Below are positions 22,568 through 34,914 of a DNA stretch of 64,000 nt, one piece after another (within the stretch, counting starts at the first letter, position 1; each line of letters opens with the position of its first letter). Source of the stretch: Ceratodon purpureus (taxonomy: Eukaryota; Streptophyta; Bryopsida; Pseudoditrichales; Ditrichaceae). The notes under the pieces were generated by a model. That model searched no databases. It was given only the letters and a program-made list of their open reading frames with translations, and was not told where the DNA came from. Where the stretch lies: assembly GCA_014871385.1 (NCBI GenBank), contig CM026426.1:45370484-45434483 (forward strand). The letters are read 5' to 3'. Made by a program: the position numbers and the translations under genes.

Positions 22568-25500
22568 GTGCCTCTTAATCTGAACACGATGGCCTACCTT
22601 TGTGCGGATTTGCATTCGGTTCCGATTACCTTTCCTCTGGGTGTAGATGGCCGTGCTATGATCAGTTCTACCACTCTGAGTCTTCGATTTTGGTTTCGCG
22701 AGGAATCACAGCATGTAGAAGAGGAGTTCTTTGACGACATCACAAGTGCTCTCTCGCATGCCGTGGGCCAGTTGTCAACTCAAAATGAGATTGGAACGTT
22801 CTGGTTGCTCAAACCTCGGAAGTATAGAGTTTACGGAGATACGGAGTCTCTCTTAGGTGCTTCTACTGAATTGCTTACCCCCCAATTGTCCACAACACTG
22901 TACATTGAGTCTAATCCATTGTTGAGGAAAGTTAAGATGGAGCCAAGACTTCAGACCATCTATGAGTTGAGTGATGATTCTGATAGTGAAAACGTAGATG
23001 AGACGATAGTAATCTCTGAGAGGAAGGACAAGACATTGCCAACTGCAGTTGAGAATCGAGAGGAAGTTGTTGTCTCCGTGAAGTCCTCGGTTCCATCTAC
23101 CCCTGTAGTCTCCCCTTCAGAGAGCGTCATTTAGTGTCTCATGAAGCTTAGCGTTTGTAAGAGGTCAAAGAGTGTTCTGTCGCGAATCAATTTTAATGCA
23201 ATCAAAATGCAGGAAGTTCAATTCCTCCAGCCTCAGTACAACGGAGATGTCATTTTTGAGTTCCCACCCCTAGGTCCTCACGGCCATCACTCCATTGCAA
23301 AGCACTTACGTGGAATGGATAGGAAGTACGATGGCTACCCTTGGACTCGAACAGTGACCTCTAATATTCAGAATGACTTGAAGCTGACATCCCGTTCTTC
23401 ATCGTGCTTTAGCCATCTCCGTTGTGACAATGTCAAATGTGAGTACCTGACATGTGAAAATAGGACTGTGATAGTGAACGAGACTCAATGGGATGGAATT
23501 TCTGAGAAAGTGTTCAAAGTTGGATCTAATCCTCCACAGAGTTCCACTGCAGTCTGTAAATCTTGCAACACTCCTCCGACCTGCGTTGCGCTTTGCTCTG
23601 CAAAGATTTTCTACGTCACTGCGGGACCTCACATGACGAGAGCCTGCGTATACTTGGGAACTCACAACCACCCAGTAAAATCTGGTGAGAATTGCGGCTT
23701 CGTTGAACACACGGAGAACTTGATCAAGGAGCACGTGGAGCGAACTTCGTCCGCCACCAATTCCTCTATCGTCCTCGAAACAACGAAGGAGTTGTTAGGC
23801 CCATTACTTCTAGCTAAAGAGGGTGAACCGCTTAAGATTTTGGAACTGGAGGAGTTCAAACTCTATCTTTGACCGCTGTAAGCATCTCTCATCTCCAAGC
23901 ATTAGAAATTGCATCACGTTGTTCAAGGCTGTTCGGCGCTTTGGGACCATGGACACCATCAGAATGCTGCATGCTTCAGCATATGGAAATTTATTCAGAA
24001 CAACATGTTTCCGGGGCAAGGCCATGATGCAGAGAAGGTCTTTGTCTTCAAGATGTGTGAGGTAGGGCCGGGTAGTGGAGTCGATCTAGTGAAGCGTGTG
24101 CAGAGTGGCGGTGACCTGGAGAACGCGTGGATCATGTTTGACCCAACGTCAGGCGTGTCAAGGAGTGGACAACCATGGCGTGCCACGTCTACGACCCCAC
24201 AAACTGTCAAATCATGACGATTTCAGCGTGCGACATGCAGTTGGGGGACACTGCAGCCCTGTCCGTCCTCTGGAAGAATTTGAATGCTATCATGGAGGCT
24301 CACGGGGTCGTGAGAGTTAACTTTAAGGGGTTCATGGCGGACGGTGCCCATGCAAACTAGAATGTAGTTTGCATAGTTTGTGAGAGCGACAACCCCTCCG
24401 AGATGATGATTGGAAAAGGACATGCCTTTTTCATTGGAGCCAATCTCTACAGCAACATACAAAGGCTGACATTTGACCGGACCTCCAAGCGCAGCACATG
24501 AAACTCTGCCAGCAGTACAAGAACGCGACAACATTGGTCGAAGCTGAAACAAAGTTTTTGGCAATATAAGCATGGTGGATGTCATCTGGCGCTGCGACGG
24601 AAAAAGGGATCGCAAATCTGGAGACGTCGCTTGCGTTCTAGCACTTCCAATATTGCCAATGGGGAGGCTTCATGGAATCGGTAAGCAATCTCTTATCCTT
24701 TCAATCTCAGTCGCATCTAAAGTAACTTGCCCTACAGTTAATTATCGAACACTCAGCTATGTAATCTAACCTCCAATGTGTGCAGAATCACAGTGAAGAT
24801 GAGCTTGCAGAGATGCCGTCTTGCAACCTTTGCTGAATCAATCCACAACAGATGGAAGCAACAGTCTGGAGATCCGGGCAACGACTTGTATGTCGCTGCT
24901 GTGGAAGACTTTGTACGGGCCTTCATGCAATGTGTTGCCTACTTCCAGTTCCTCAAGGGAGAGCGTCCTGGGAAAGGCCTGTCAAAAGAGGAGCTCAAGC
25001 TCCGATGGGCACACAGATCTGCAGCAAGGACAAGAAACCCAAAAGTCCTGCATGAAGCGATTCTGAACATGCTGCAAGCCGATGAATGGTGCACCAAGAA
25101 CCCGCATCTTGAAGGGGAGGAGGTCTGTGTCTCTCTGAAATGAAAACCAGATGTTGCCTTCGGAGACGAATGAGAGTCTCATAGGCCGGACAACATAAGT
25201 GTGTCAAGACCTCGTGTCCAGACTAGAGCTACATGCTGAGAGGGACTATCCTCAGGCGGTGGTAATAGCAGACTCTCCTACAAGCAGCAAAGAGGACCAA
25301 GCCAATTTTCACCTTCACCAGTCTCCACCTCCAGTTGACTACCATCACGTCACTTCAGTTGAGGAGACTGCCTGCAACCCATCCGAGTGACACATTGCAT
25401 GACTTCCTAAGACATCTGCCAAGGCCTGCTTTGCCGAAATATGCTGTGACTAAGAAGGAATGCATGGCACGGATTGTCCAACAAGGGAAGAGCACTACTG

Positions 25501-25609
25501 CGCCGACATACACAGGTCCCATGAAGAACTATAGGAAAGACAGAATAGAGAGTCATCAGTTCTTTTTTTATAATGACGACATTGAAAGGTGCTTCAAGGG
25601 TATCAGACG
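22568..25609 (+). pseudogene. Mutator-like (MULE) transposase, 5' part
   Basis: The exon starts after a TTGCAG acceptor, with ATG at 22589. One frame to 23872 holds an acidic N-terminal region, TAG at 23132-23134, and a Cys/His-rich GCM/WRKY-type DNA-binding region (CDNVKCEYLTC, CKSCNTPPTC, YLGTHNHPV). Then come shifted frames carrying the MULE catalytic region: NMFPGQGHDAEKVFVFKM, WTTMACHVYDPTNCQIMTI and GFMADGAHAN, with TAG at 24358-24360 where I recall Trp in relatives. A 105-bp intron (24681-24785) has good GT-AG ends. Reading continues with GNDLYVAAVEDFVRAFM and, in another frame, TYTGPMKNYRKDR and NDDIERCFKG before the retroelement boundary. The reaction would be cut-and-paste DNA transposition in the nucleus. 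Several frameshifts make this copy inactive. Confidence 0.75.
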
Positions 25610-25971
25610 GATTGCCTAACCCTAACCCTCTAAACTCTTTGCCTTTGTGTCTGTCTGCTGATATACTACACCTCTTGCGCTTCCCTTGGCCCTCGCTCCT
25701 GCCCACGGTCTCCAAGAAACCATCTCGGACTTGCACTCTCCTTCACATTGTAGAGTAGGTTTGTAGAGCATCACCCCCTCACCTTCCACGGTCTACCTTG
25801 GCTAACTTACACTCATTTCATTAACGGCCCGAGTCCCAACACCATGACAGTTGGTCTCGGTGACCGTGTTCTTCTAACTCTAAAACCATGGCCTCCTTGA
25901 AGACCTTGCGTCATCCCCTTAAAGCCCCCTCTCTCCCTGCCCAGTATTTCCATGATCGATCCCAGCTAACA
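25610..25971 (+). repeat. 5' LTR, truncated
   Basis: Aligns to 34554-34914 with seven substitutions and one 1-bp indel by my count, about 98 percent. The homology begins abruptly at GATTGCCTAACCC; the first 312 bp of the LTR are absent. Ends ...CAGCTAACA. Confidence 0.9.
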
Positions 25972-25974
25972 TTT

Positions 25975-25995
25975 TGGCGACCATACTGGGGATGG
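25975..25995 (+). other. Primer-binding site candidate
   Basis: TGGCGACCATACTGGGGATG begins 3 bp after the LTR end. It resembles the TGGCGCC...GGGGAT type of plant gypsy primer sites (tRNA-Asp-like) but is diverged, so the primer tRNA is uncertain. Confidence 0.55.
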
Positions 25996-26032
25996 AATAC
26001 TGAGGGGCCTCGAAACCAAAGACTAATACACC

Positions 26033-29000
26033 ATGCCTCCACGAAAACTCCCCCTAGAACAAATAAACGAAGCAAAAGAAGCTGCCAACCAAGATGACCA
26101 AGAAACCACCAAGGATTTTTTGGTATAGATGAGACAGCAAATGACCAACCTAGTGGCCAAGAATGAGGCTACTAATGCCAGACCGGAAACACTTAGTGCG
26201 CAGTATCAAACTCTACAAGAAAGCAGAAACCAGGAAACCATCAACACCACACTACAAGCTTCCCAAGCTCTTCCTGAGGCACTCAGATTAGCTACTATCC
26301 CTCAGGAAAATCACACTGCTGCCACGTTACCTACTCAGAATGACACACACAAACATTCTAAGCTTCCCAAGATATCCTACCCAGTGTTTGATGAGTCTGG
26401 CGATCCGGATTGGCACGTCAGAAGATTTAAGGTTATCGCTCGAACAAATGGCGTCACCAATACTGCCGATTTACAAAATATTTTTGGTACAACCCTCCAA
26501 GGCAACCACATCAATTGGTATATTGACTTTGAGACTGAACATTCCCATGCCACTTGGGACGAAATGGAGCAAAGTTTTCTACACAAATTTAGAAAACTCA
26601 AGACCAGCTCGGAAGTATTGAGAGCCTTGGGAAGCATTGCACAATAAAAAAGCGAACCAGTGGACAAATTTTATGATCGATTCAAGCAACTGGCAGACAA
26701 ATTAAGCCAACATCCCGAGGAGGATTATCTTTGTGAATGGTTCAAAAAGGGATTGTTACCATAGATACAACAAGGAATAGTGATCCGTGGAGTCAAGACC
26801 TTGCAGGATATCGTTACGTCTGCTAATGACATTAGTAGGGAACTAGGAGCATTAAATAGAATCCAAGCTCCTCTGCTGCCCTTGCCCAATGTCCGCCCGG
26901 AAACTCGACCCACCTTGGTACCATGTTCTAATTGTGGGAAAATTCATGGTGGCCAATGCTGGTACTCCAATAATCCAATTCGCCCTAAAGACAACCGGTG
27001 CCCTCGTCCTACCACGGCGGCCGTGTACCCCGAGGAAATTAACGGTGACGCTTTTCAACCTGGCAGGAACGATGCCTGCTGGGAGTGTGGATCCACAACC
27101 CACACGCACAGAGACTGCCCTCAATTGTATCAGAGATGAGCACAGTACCGTGTGGGGAATCAAGGTAACCAAGATAACTCCAAAAATCCTGAAAATCCGA
27201 AGCAAGGAGGTGTCACACTGACGGAAGTACATGGAACTGAAACCTCTGTGTCTACGATCAGCACTACAGTAGTAACCACGCGATCGAAAGGAGCCCTCGA
27301 TGACCATGTAGTAGAACCAAGAAGACCATTCCCAGAAAATCACTGGGATCGCCTTCATCCAATCCGTCAGAACTTGCAAGCAGGATTGGAAAGCACCAGC
27401 CACGACGCTCCTATCCAACAAATTTTAGAAGATACTAACGTAACCATCACCCTGTCCAAACTACTACAGTGGAGTCCAGAGCTTCAAAAATACTTACAAC
27501 AAGCCTCGCTACCTAAAGGAACAGAAGGTCCTGAAGTCATTGAAGTCAACGCCACCACGTTAGACCCTGATGCCGCGGTCATTCACTTACAACTTGGAAA
27601 CCATGAATTGACTAACGTATTAGTCGATGGAGGATCAGGTGTTAATGTCATGAGCAACCATCTTAGAAAACATTTAGGCTTACCTTCTCCCAAGCTCGCA
27701 CAGTTTATACTCAGAATGGCAAATGATGCCCCGGTTACACCCCTGGGAATACTCTCCACGGTTGCTATTACCACCCATGGTATTTCTACACCCGCTACGT
27801 TTGTGGTCATTGATATGCCTGATAGTAGTAACTTCCCGATAATCCTTGGCCGACCTTGGTTACGTGACATGAATGCTGTCCATGACTGGTCACGAAATCA
27901 GATCTGCATCCAGCGCCAGGGAAAAACGGTTATCATTTCTGTAGATAGCTGTATAACCAGGGATAAGGCTAACCAGATCCGTCACAAAGCTGGAACCAAT
28001 TGGGTAGAGGGACTCTCACCAAAACAGGAAGCCATGGTATTCTAGGCCAACCCAAATCTGATTCCTTTAGCAAAAATTCATTTAGCTAGCATGGTAACCG
28101 ACTAGGATAAACTGGACATACCCTTGCATTTTTCCCAAGAAATTCAAGAAACAGTAACAGTACAAGCTATGCCAGCTACCCAAGCCTTGCAGCTAGAAGT
28201 CATCACAGGATGGAGCCAAGGAGCCAAGGATAGAGTAGAACTAGTAAATCTGGGCACCTCAGAAAAGCCTAAGTTCATCAAGATCAATGCGGATGCACCA
28301 AACCACGTGAAAAAACCAACAATCAAACTGTTTCATGAATACCAGAACATTTTTGCATGGGGACATGAGGATCTGAAAGGAATCCCAAGCACACTAGCAG
28401 AACACACTATAGACCTTGTACCTGACGCTACACCTGTACAACAACGTAGGTATCGCATGAATCCAAATTACGCAGTAAGGGTCAAGGCCAAACTTGATAA
28501 ATTACTCCAAGCTAAATTCATCTCTCCTGTAGATGCTGCTCCTTGGTTATCTCCCATGGTTATCATCCCTAAGAAGAACGGCACACTTCAAGTCTGTGTT
28601 GATTTCGGAAAGTTAAACGCGGCCACCAAGAAGGACCATTACCCCTTGCCTTACATGGAAGAAATCATTGATGAAGTAGCCGGCCATGAAATGTATTCTT
28701 TTTTGGATTGTTTTTCCGGATACTACCAAGTAGCCATGGCAGAACAAGACAAAAATAAAACAGCTTTCTCAACTGAATGGGTGCCTTATTAGTTTGAAAG
28801 AATGCCATTTGGGGCCAAAAATGCCCCTATGACTTTTCAACGAGTCATGGAGTTAATTTTTAGACCCTACTTAAAAAATTCTTTAGAATCTATTTAGATG
28901 ATGGTACCGTGTATGGACAAATAAAGGACCATATTACTCACCTTCGACAGATTTTCCAAGCTTGCAGGACTAATGGGGTAAGTTTAAATGCCGAGAAGTG

Positions 29001-30948
29001 CATGTTTTAATTTTTGCCGGGGTAATCTTGGGTTACATAGTCTGTAAGTATGGAAAACTTCATGACCCTGAGAAGATCAAGGACATCATGGAAATCACGC
29101 CTCCCACGGATCAGAAAGGTGTCCAACAGCTTTTGGGTTTGTCACAGTTCAATAGGATATATATCGAGAAACTGGCCCATATCATTGCACCCATAACCGC
29201 ACTTAACTATGCCAAGTACAAGTACCCCCAAGATTGGACCCCTGCAGCCCAGGCCACCTTGAAAAAAATTAAGGTTGCATATTCTAATGCACCAATTTTG
29301 ATTGCCCGTGACTAGACCAAGCCTTTCCATGTGCACACGGATGCATCTAATATTGCAGTGGGGGTCATGTTAGCCCAGAATCTGAACGGCAAATATGATC
29401 AGCCCGTTGCATATGCTAGTCAACTGTTAAATCAAGGAGAAAGGAATTATTCCACGACGGAAAGGGAAGCCTTAGCTATGATCTATGCTATTAAAAAATT
29501 TTGTCACAACTTGCTAGGCAATAAGTTCCGTTTCATGGTAGATCATCACAGCTTATCGTACGTGGTCAATCAGCCTTTGGTCAGTGGCCGGGTAGCAAGG
29601 TGGATCATGATACTCCTAGAATACAATTTTGAAGTAGTATATGTGCCAGGAAAGACACATAGTTGCAGACTTCTTATCTAGGGATTCCAAGGCTACCGAG
29701 GAAGGCATTGACGACTCCTTTAACGAGCCATATCTTCAAGCTGTTAGCTTGGACGTGGACATTCCCACAGACTGGCGGGGTGACATTATACGATACTTAA
29801 CCACAGGGACAACCACTGTCAATTTATCAGGTACTCGACGCGTTAGTTTTGTCTGGAATACATTACCTTACACCATGGTCCAGGGACAATTGTACCGCCG
29901 AGGCATTGGTCAAGGAACCAGGCTTTGCATTCCCACAGGGCAAGAGCAGAATCTCATGACCATTCTCCATGACGGCCCAGCATGCGGCTACCAAGGACCC
30001 GAGACAACAATTAAAAAAATCTTGGCTGCTTGTTATTGGTAGCCTACACTGCACAAAGACGTCCATGAGTATGTTAAAAACTTGCCAAGTTTCCACAACA
30101 AATTTCCAATACCAAGGTCGAGTACCCCTGAAATCCATCCCACCCCTTGCCCTTTTCAACGATGGGGTCTAGATTTTGTTGGCCCAATTAAACCAGCCAC
30201 AAGACAGGGTTACAAATATATTCTAGTTGCCACGGATTATACCACCAAATGGGTTGAAGCCAAACCATTACGTACTAACACTGCCATGGTAACTGCGACC
30301 TTTATCTATGAAAACATTATCACTCGATTTGGTTGCCCCTTGGAAATCATATCAGACCAAGGTTCCCATTTTGTTAATGCAGTCATAGAGGACTTGATGG
30401 AAAATCATATCATAAAACATAGAACAAGTACAGTATATTATCCCCAAGGAAACGGCCAAGCAGAGTCTACTAATAAAACCTTGATCAACATGTTACGCAG
30501 GTTCATCCATGCAAATCAATTCGATTGGGGGGACTGTCTCCCAGCAGCCTTGTGGGCGTACAGGGTAGCAACAAAGACTGCAACTCAGGTCAGTCCCTTT
30601 GATTTGGTTTATGGCACTCAGCCTCTTTTGCCCATGGAATATATCGCGTCCACTTTTCAAACTCTGCAACTTCAGGATTACAGCCCTCATCGAGTCCTTG
30701 CAGCCCAGATCCAAGATATTCATGCCCAAGAAGAAGTTTGGGCATTCGCCATCAAAAATATAGTTCACGAACAAGAATTGAGCGCCCGATTGTCGAAACA
30801 CGGAAACGCAACTAACATCCGGATAGCACTCAAAATGAGCGTAAACTTCCATATTGTCACTAGGTTCCGAGTATCGTCTAGGGATTCAATAGTGCTTCAC
30901 CAAGTATTTACTCACCATCAATTCCGAGCCTTGCCACTGCTCAAATAG
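26033..30948 (+). pseudogene. gag-pol polyprotein of the gypsy element, decayed
   Basis: From ATG 26033 one frame covers gag, protease and most of reverse transcriptase to about 28880, broken by TAG at 26126, 26762, 28043, 28103 and 28790, TAA at 26645 and TGA at 27137. It has a CX2CX4HX4C knuckle (CWECGSTTHTHRDC), protease VLVDGGSGVNVM and LGRPWLRDMNAVHDW, RT MPFGAKNAP and IYLDDGTVYG, and RNase H HTDASN, TTEREALAM and VDHHSL. Frameshifts fall near 28885, 29000 and 29663; further TAG codons at 29313 and 30040. Integrase keeps the D, D and E triad with 35 residues between the last two (SDQGSHF to GQAEST), but its zinc motif has lost both cysteines (KNLPSFHN). The integrase C-terminus is replaced by unrelated sequence. 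Non-functional. Confidence 0.85.
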
Positions 30949-30982
30949 TGTTTCCGGAACGTATCTCTTCGACTCTCTTCCC

Positions 30983-31374
30983 TGTTACGGTCAGGTGTTT
31001 CGTCCACAACCCAAACGTTTTGGAAAGGATACTACCTCACAACTGACTTAGAACACTCTAGTCAGCAGGTCACACAGGCGACCACTCCCGCTCTGTGAGA
31101 CTATAACGACAAACCGATCCGGATCTGGGAGAACCAAGATCCGATTATCCCTAGGCGACCCGTGCCACGTTCCGAATCCTTCTCTCACAGAGTGCGGAAC
31201 CTCTTCGGAAGCTCAGGGAGCCGTATCAAGTACCCCTCGATCCGCTTCCACCCTAGCGACGGCTATTCCGCGTGAGGTTGGGTTGGGGATGGAACAGTAA
31301 GGCTTCACTCCTCCGACAATCCGCTAAATCTTTCCGCTCAATCCCAATACCTTTCCGGTTCGGGTCCTGTCACA
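30983..31374 (-). repeat. LTR-like segment in antisense orientation
   Basis: Read on the minus strand it begins TGTGACAGG, ends CCGTAACA, and is preceded by a purine-rich tract (GGATAGGAAGGTGATGGGAG). This is the layout of a 3' LTR downstream of the antisense ORFs at 31716-33475. No second copy was seen near 33.4 kb, so this is only a suggestion that the antisense block arrived as a separate, truncated retroelement. Confidence 0.3.
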
Positions 31375-31715
31375 ACTCCCATCACCTTCCTATCCGAGTT
31401 ACAGCGGAACACTCATATCCTTTCCGGATGATTCACACTTAACTTGAAACCACGCACAGTACTTGCAAAACACGAATACTTTACTAATAAGGAATATAGG
31501 GAGAAAACATGCAAAACGAAGAACCTGACTGCATCGCCTTCCCCGTTTAAGTAAGCAGGGGCTTCCACTAAAGTGGCGGCGCCGAAAGTTCAATCAAAAA
31601 CCCTAAATCCTAAATATCTACCTAGAATCCTACTTTACAGTTAATCCGGATCTTCCCGATCCGAAATCTACTCCTATAATTCCGGAAAGTGACTGACAGT
31701 TCCAGCGCGAGGGAT

Positions 31716-33475
31716 CTATCCTGTCTTCGTCTTCTTGTGGCTCTCCTGCTCTCGGTCCTTCTCCTTCGACCCGGTCATCCGTGGCTTGGATGCTCCTGCC
31801 TTTGCTGCCCGCTCCGCCTGACGCCTAGCGCTCCGTTCCTCCTTCGACTCCTTCGACTTGGTCTCCAGGGTAAGCCGGGTAACGACCCGGGTCTTTGGAG
31901 ACTTGGGAGACTTGGGCAACATCCTCGGGGGAGGGGTTCTGGATGTCAAGGTCCGAGCCTGAGTTCTGGCTGTCCCTACCGAGGAGCTCGCGTGAGTATC
32001 CGAGTTGGACTAGGAAATTGTAATTGGCCCCTTCTCCTCTGGTTCCTTCCTCTTTCTCAAAACCATCCGAGCACGAGAAGAGTCAGCGGGAGATTCCACC
32101 ATGCGTGTCACGGTTGGTGTAGGAGTCTTAGTCCCGGTCCGAGCTGTGGGTGAAGGGGTGAGTGCCCCCCCCTGAGTCACTCGGGTACGTCCGGTAGGTG
32201 AAGTGGATCTCCTCCATTCCGCTCCGGCTACCTCTCCTTGGTGAACCGTAATCATCACCGACGAATCTAAGGCTAGGGGAACAACCGGCTGCACGGACCG
32301 GGTCACTTCTTTTGTAACCGCCTGCTCCTCGGATCGCTTGACAGTGACGGTTGTCCCTGTCACCTCTGCTTGTCCGGTGGGAACCGCGCAGCCTTGCTGA
32401 GCCGTACTGGCTCCGGGTGACGCCTCCTTGGCCTGAACTTCTCAGATCAGATCCGCGATCGTCCGAGCCGGTGCGAAGATGTCCGAGTCAACAGCCATTT
32501 GCTCCTCAAACCGGAGATTGCGCTCCATTGGGGTCCTGAACTCCGCACCGCAAGATTCCCCTACCACGGTCTGAGAGGGAGATCGGGGAAGTCTGGTTCC
32601 GACGCTGGGACTTCCGACTCCCGGATTTAGCAACTTCCGTATCAGCTTCAGGATCTTGTTCATCAAGTGCTCGCATTTAGAAAGGATCGTGATGATCCTC
32701 TCTCTATTCTCCAACTCAGTCGGGTGAGGCACATTCTCGTCGAACAACTTGGCCTTGTTGACTACATCACCTGGAACTCCCACCACCTTCAAGATCTCAC
32801 CCAAAGTCTCTTCTTGCTCGGCATGGAACTTACGGATCTCCTCGCTCTTCGTTGCCAGTTCCGAGGTAAGCTCCTTAAGCTGAAACTCCAACTGCTTCTT
32901 CTCACTCCGAAGCTTCGTGGCGTCCCCAAAAGCTCCACCTCTCGGATCACCTCCACCGGTAAACAACCCCCTAGCGATGTGGAGACTCTTCGGAATAGCG
33001 TCTCAATCCGGTCGTAAGAGGCCTGAGCTCGATGAGTTTCTTCTCTGAGTGCCTGGAACGGGTCAACCGGAAATCCTCGCTCGGAACTGACCTCCTTCCG
33101 TGCCGTGTCATCTCGGGCCGTTGAGGGCTCCGCGTGCTGCGATGTAGCGCGTTCCGATCGCGACTTAGAATGAGCCTTCGTAGCGCTGGGATTCGGAAGG
33201 ATCACTGTATCGTCTTCCCCTTCCGTGGACGCCGTATCCGAGGTGTCCACGTGAGGTCCGATATCAAACCCTGCCGGAACCTCCTGAAAGGTGAGGAGAT
33301 TCTTCGCAATCATATACCTCTCCTCCTCTTTATATATAAGCAGGCTACCGGAATGGTAGAGGTGGTAGAGAAAAGGGGTGATTCCATGGACCATCCCTCC
33401 ACCTCGGCAGAACCACCCAAGGAATTCATGGATTATTGCATTGACAATGCGCTGGCTACGCTGGAATTGGAACAA
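31716..33475 (-). pseudogene. Antisense ORF block between integrase and 3' LTR
   Basis: Minus strand. An N-terminal frame (33475 to about 32960) has FDIGPHVDTSDTASTEGEDD and an Arg/Ser-rich part. A second frame (32966-31716) reads a coiled coil (KKQLEFQLKELTSELATKSE), then a Thr/Pro-rich region and a very basic Lys/Arg/Glu C-terminus. TGA 32442-32444 and TAG 32010-32012 interrupt the second frame. No known domain. Antisense ORFs in this position are known from some plant Tat/Grande-type gypsy elements; whether this one is homologous is unknown. Confidence 0.5.
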
Positions 33476-34240
33476 TCGGAAAATGCTTGGGAGAACATGG
33501 AGTTAGAAGACATGGAGCTAGACAATGAAGACATGGAGGCCCTGTCCATGCTTCCGCAGCCAGCTATGGACCAACGAGCCATGGAACCCGCACCAACCAG
33601 CCCAGGGCACCAAGTATAAGAGGATCTACAGCCGCCCAGCCCGGCCATGGTCAACCTTGCCGACCAAGCAGAACGCGTGGATATCCCGGAGCACTTCACC
33701 GATCCGGAGGATACTCCACAGCCGTCACCACGCCTGCCAGCGGCACCACAAGCTGCACCAAGCCAAGTCAACCCCACGGTACCTTTGAAACCCAAGTCCC
33801 TTAGAACTCACAAAGAAGCATTAAGAAAAATAGAAGAGGAATTTGAATTAGAAGAGCAGAGTAGTGATGAAGAAGAGGCTGAGGAGGAGCTAGCAAATGC
33901 CATTTAGGAAGTCACACAATACTTTGAAGCTAACCCTGATCTCATCGCCCTCTATAGTAATTCCGAGGCTAGTCAGGTGCAATGCCCTGCATGCAAAAAG
34001 ATTCTAGGCAAAACCGTGTATGATGTATATCAACATGCCATGACATCCCATACCAACCATAACCTGATTCATAGAGGTGTTGGTGCAGCCATAGCTGCCA
34101 TTTATGGACATCAAGCACCCCCAAGACGCCGCGCCCAGCTACCGTGGGAAGAAACCAGGCTCGATAGAAGACCTGCCTACCGACGCATGCGTGGCTCATC
34201 TACAATCCGGGACGGATTGCAAGCTTCGAGGGAGGGCTAA
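33353..34240 (+). pseudogene. Extra sense ORF with a CxxC-H-H zinc finger, 3' of integrase
   Basis: One frame from ATG 33353 to TAA 34238-34240, with TAA at 33617-33619 and TAG at 33905-33907. Acidic, Met/Glu-rich N-terminus (ELEQSENAWENMELED), Pro-rich middle, Glu-rich helix, then CPACKKILGKTVYDVYQHAM and SHTNHN, a likely zinc-binding fold. It ends two bases before the 3' LTR. A structural or gag-like accessory protein is possible; I do not recognise it. Confidence 0.5.
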
Positions 34241-34241
34241 A

Positions 34242-34914
34242 TGTTACAGGGCATCATCCGCGACAACCAAGGAAAACAAGGAGCAGTGAAGACTAGCAGA
34301 AGAAGTAGCAGTTGCCGCTAGGAAGTAACAGTTTGGCCAAGATTTTAGGAAAACACAAGTATAACAGGGTAGCTAGGAGGCCGGGACTCACACTCTTGAT
34401 ATTTTGTTGATTAGAGTCGATGCGCAGCATAGGTAACAGGGGTCGTTGGTGTCCCTGACTCGGATGCTTGGAAACGCTTGTACTCTCTTTTGAAATGCTG
34501 AGCTCCCTTGCGGCTTACTGATTGTCTGTCACAACTCTTTGACTTCCTACTCTGATTGCCTAACCCTAACCCTCTAAACTCTTTGCCTTTGTGTCTGTCT
34601 GCTGATATACTACACCTCTTGCGCTTCCCTTGGCCCTCGCTCCTGCCCACGGTCTCCAAGAAACCATCTAGGACTTGCACTCTCCTTCACATTGTAGAGT
34701 AGGTTTGTAGAGCATCACCCCCTCACCTTCCACGGTCTACCTTGGCTAACTTACACTCATTTCATTAACGGCCCGAGTCCCAGCACCAGGACAGTTGGTC
34801 CTGGTGACCGTGTTCTTCTAACTCTAAAACCATGCCTCCTTGAAGACCTTGCGTCATCCCCTTAAAGCCCCCTCTCTCCCTGCTCAGTATTTCCATGATC
34901 GATCCCAGCTAGCA
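34242..34914 (+). repeat. 3' LTR, 673 bp
   Basis: Starts TGTTACAGGG directly after a purine-rich tract (GAGGGAGGGCTAAA) and ends CTAGCA. Contains CCTAACCCTAACCC, a short telomere-like string also present in the 5' LTR remnant. Confidence 0.9.

Larger units (their letters stand above)
25610..34914 (+). mobile_element. Ty3/gypsy LTR retrotransposon nested in the MULE gene
   Basis: Bounded by a 5'-truncated 5' LTR (25610-25971) and a full 3' LTR (34242-34914). Order: primer-binding site, gag, protease, reverse transcriptase, RNase H, integrase, an antisense ORF block, a sense zinc-finger ORF, polypurine tract, 3' LTR. The host MULE reading frame stops at the left edge and its SWIM finger resumes at the right edge. 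No target-site duplication can be checked, because the first 312 bp of the 5' LTR are missing together with some host sequence. Confidence 0.85.

Noticed and set aside
25616..25640. Telomere repeat
   Set aside because: Only two CCCTAA-like units, and the same string sits in both LTRs, so it is part of the LTR.
31689..32153. Plus-strand ORF rich in Leu/Ser/Arg
   Set aside because: Shadow of the basic C-terminal part of the antisense ORF, which has the more protein-like composition and continues in one frame across two stops.
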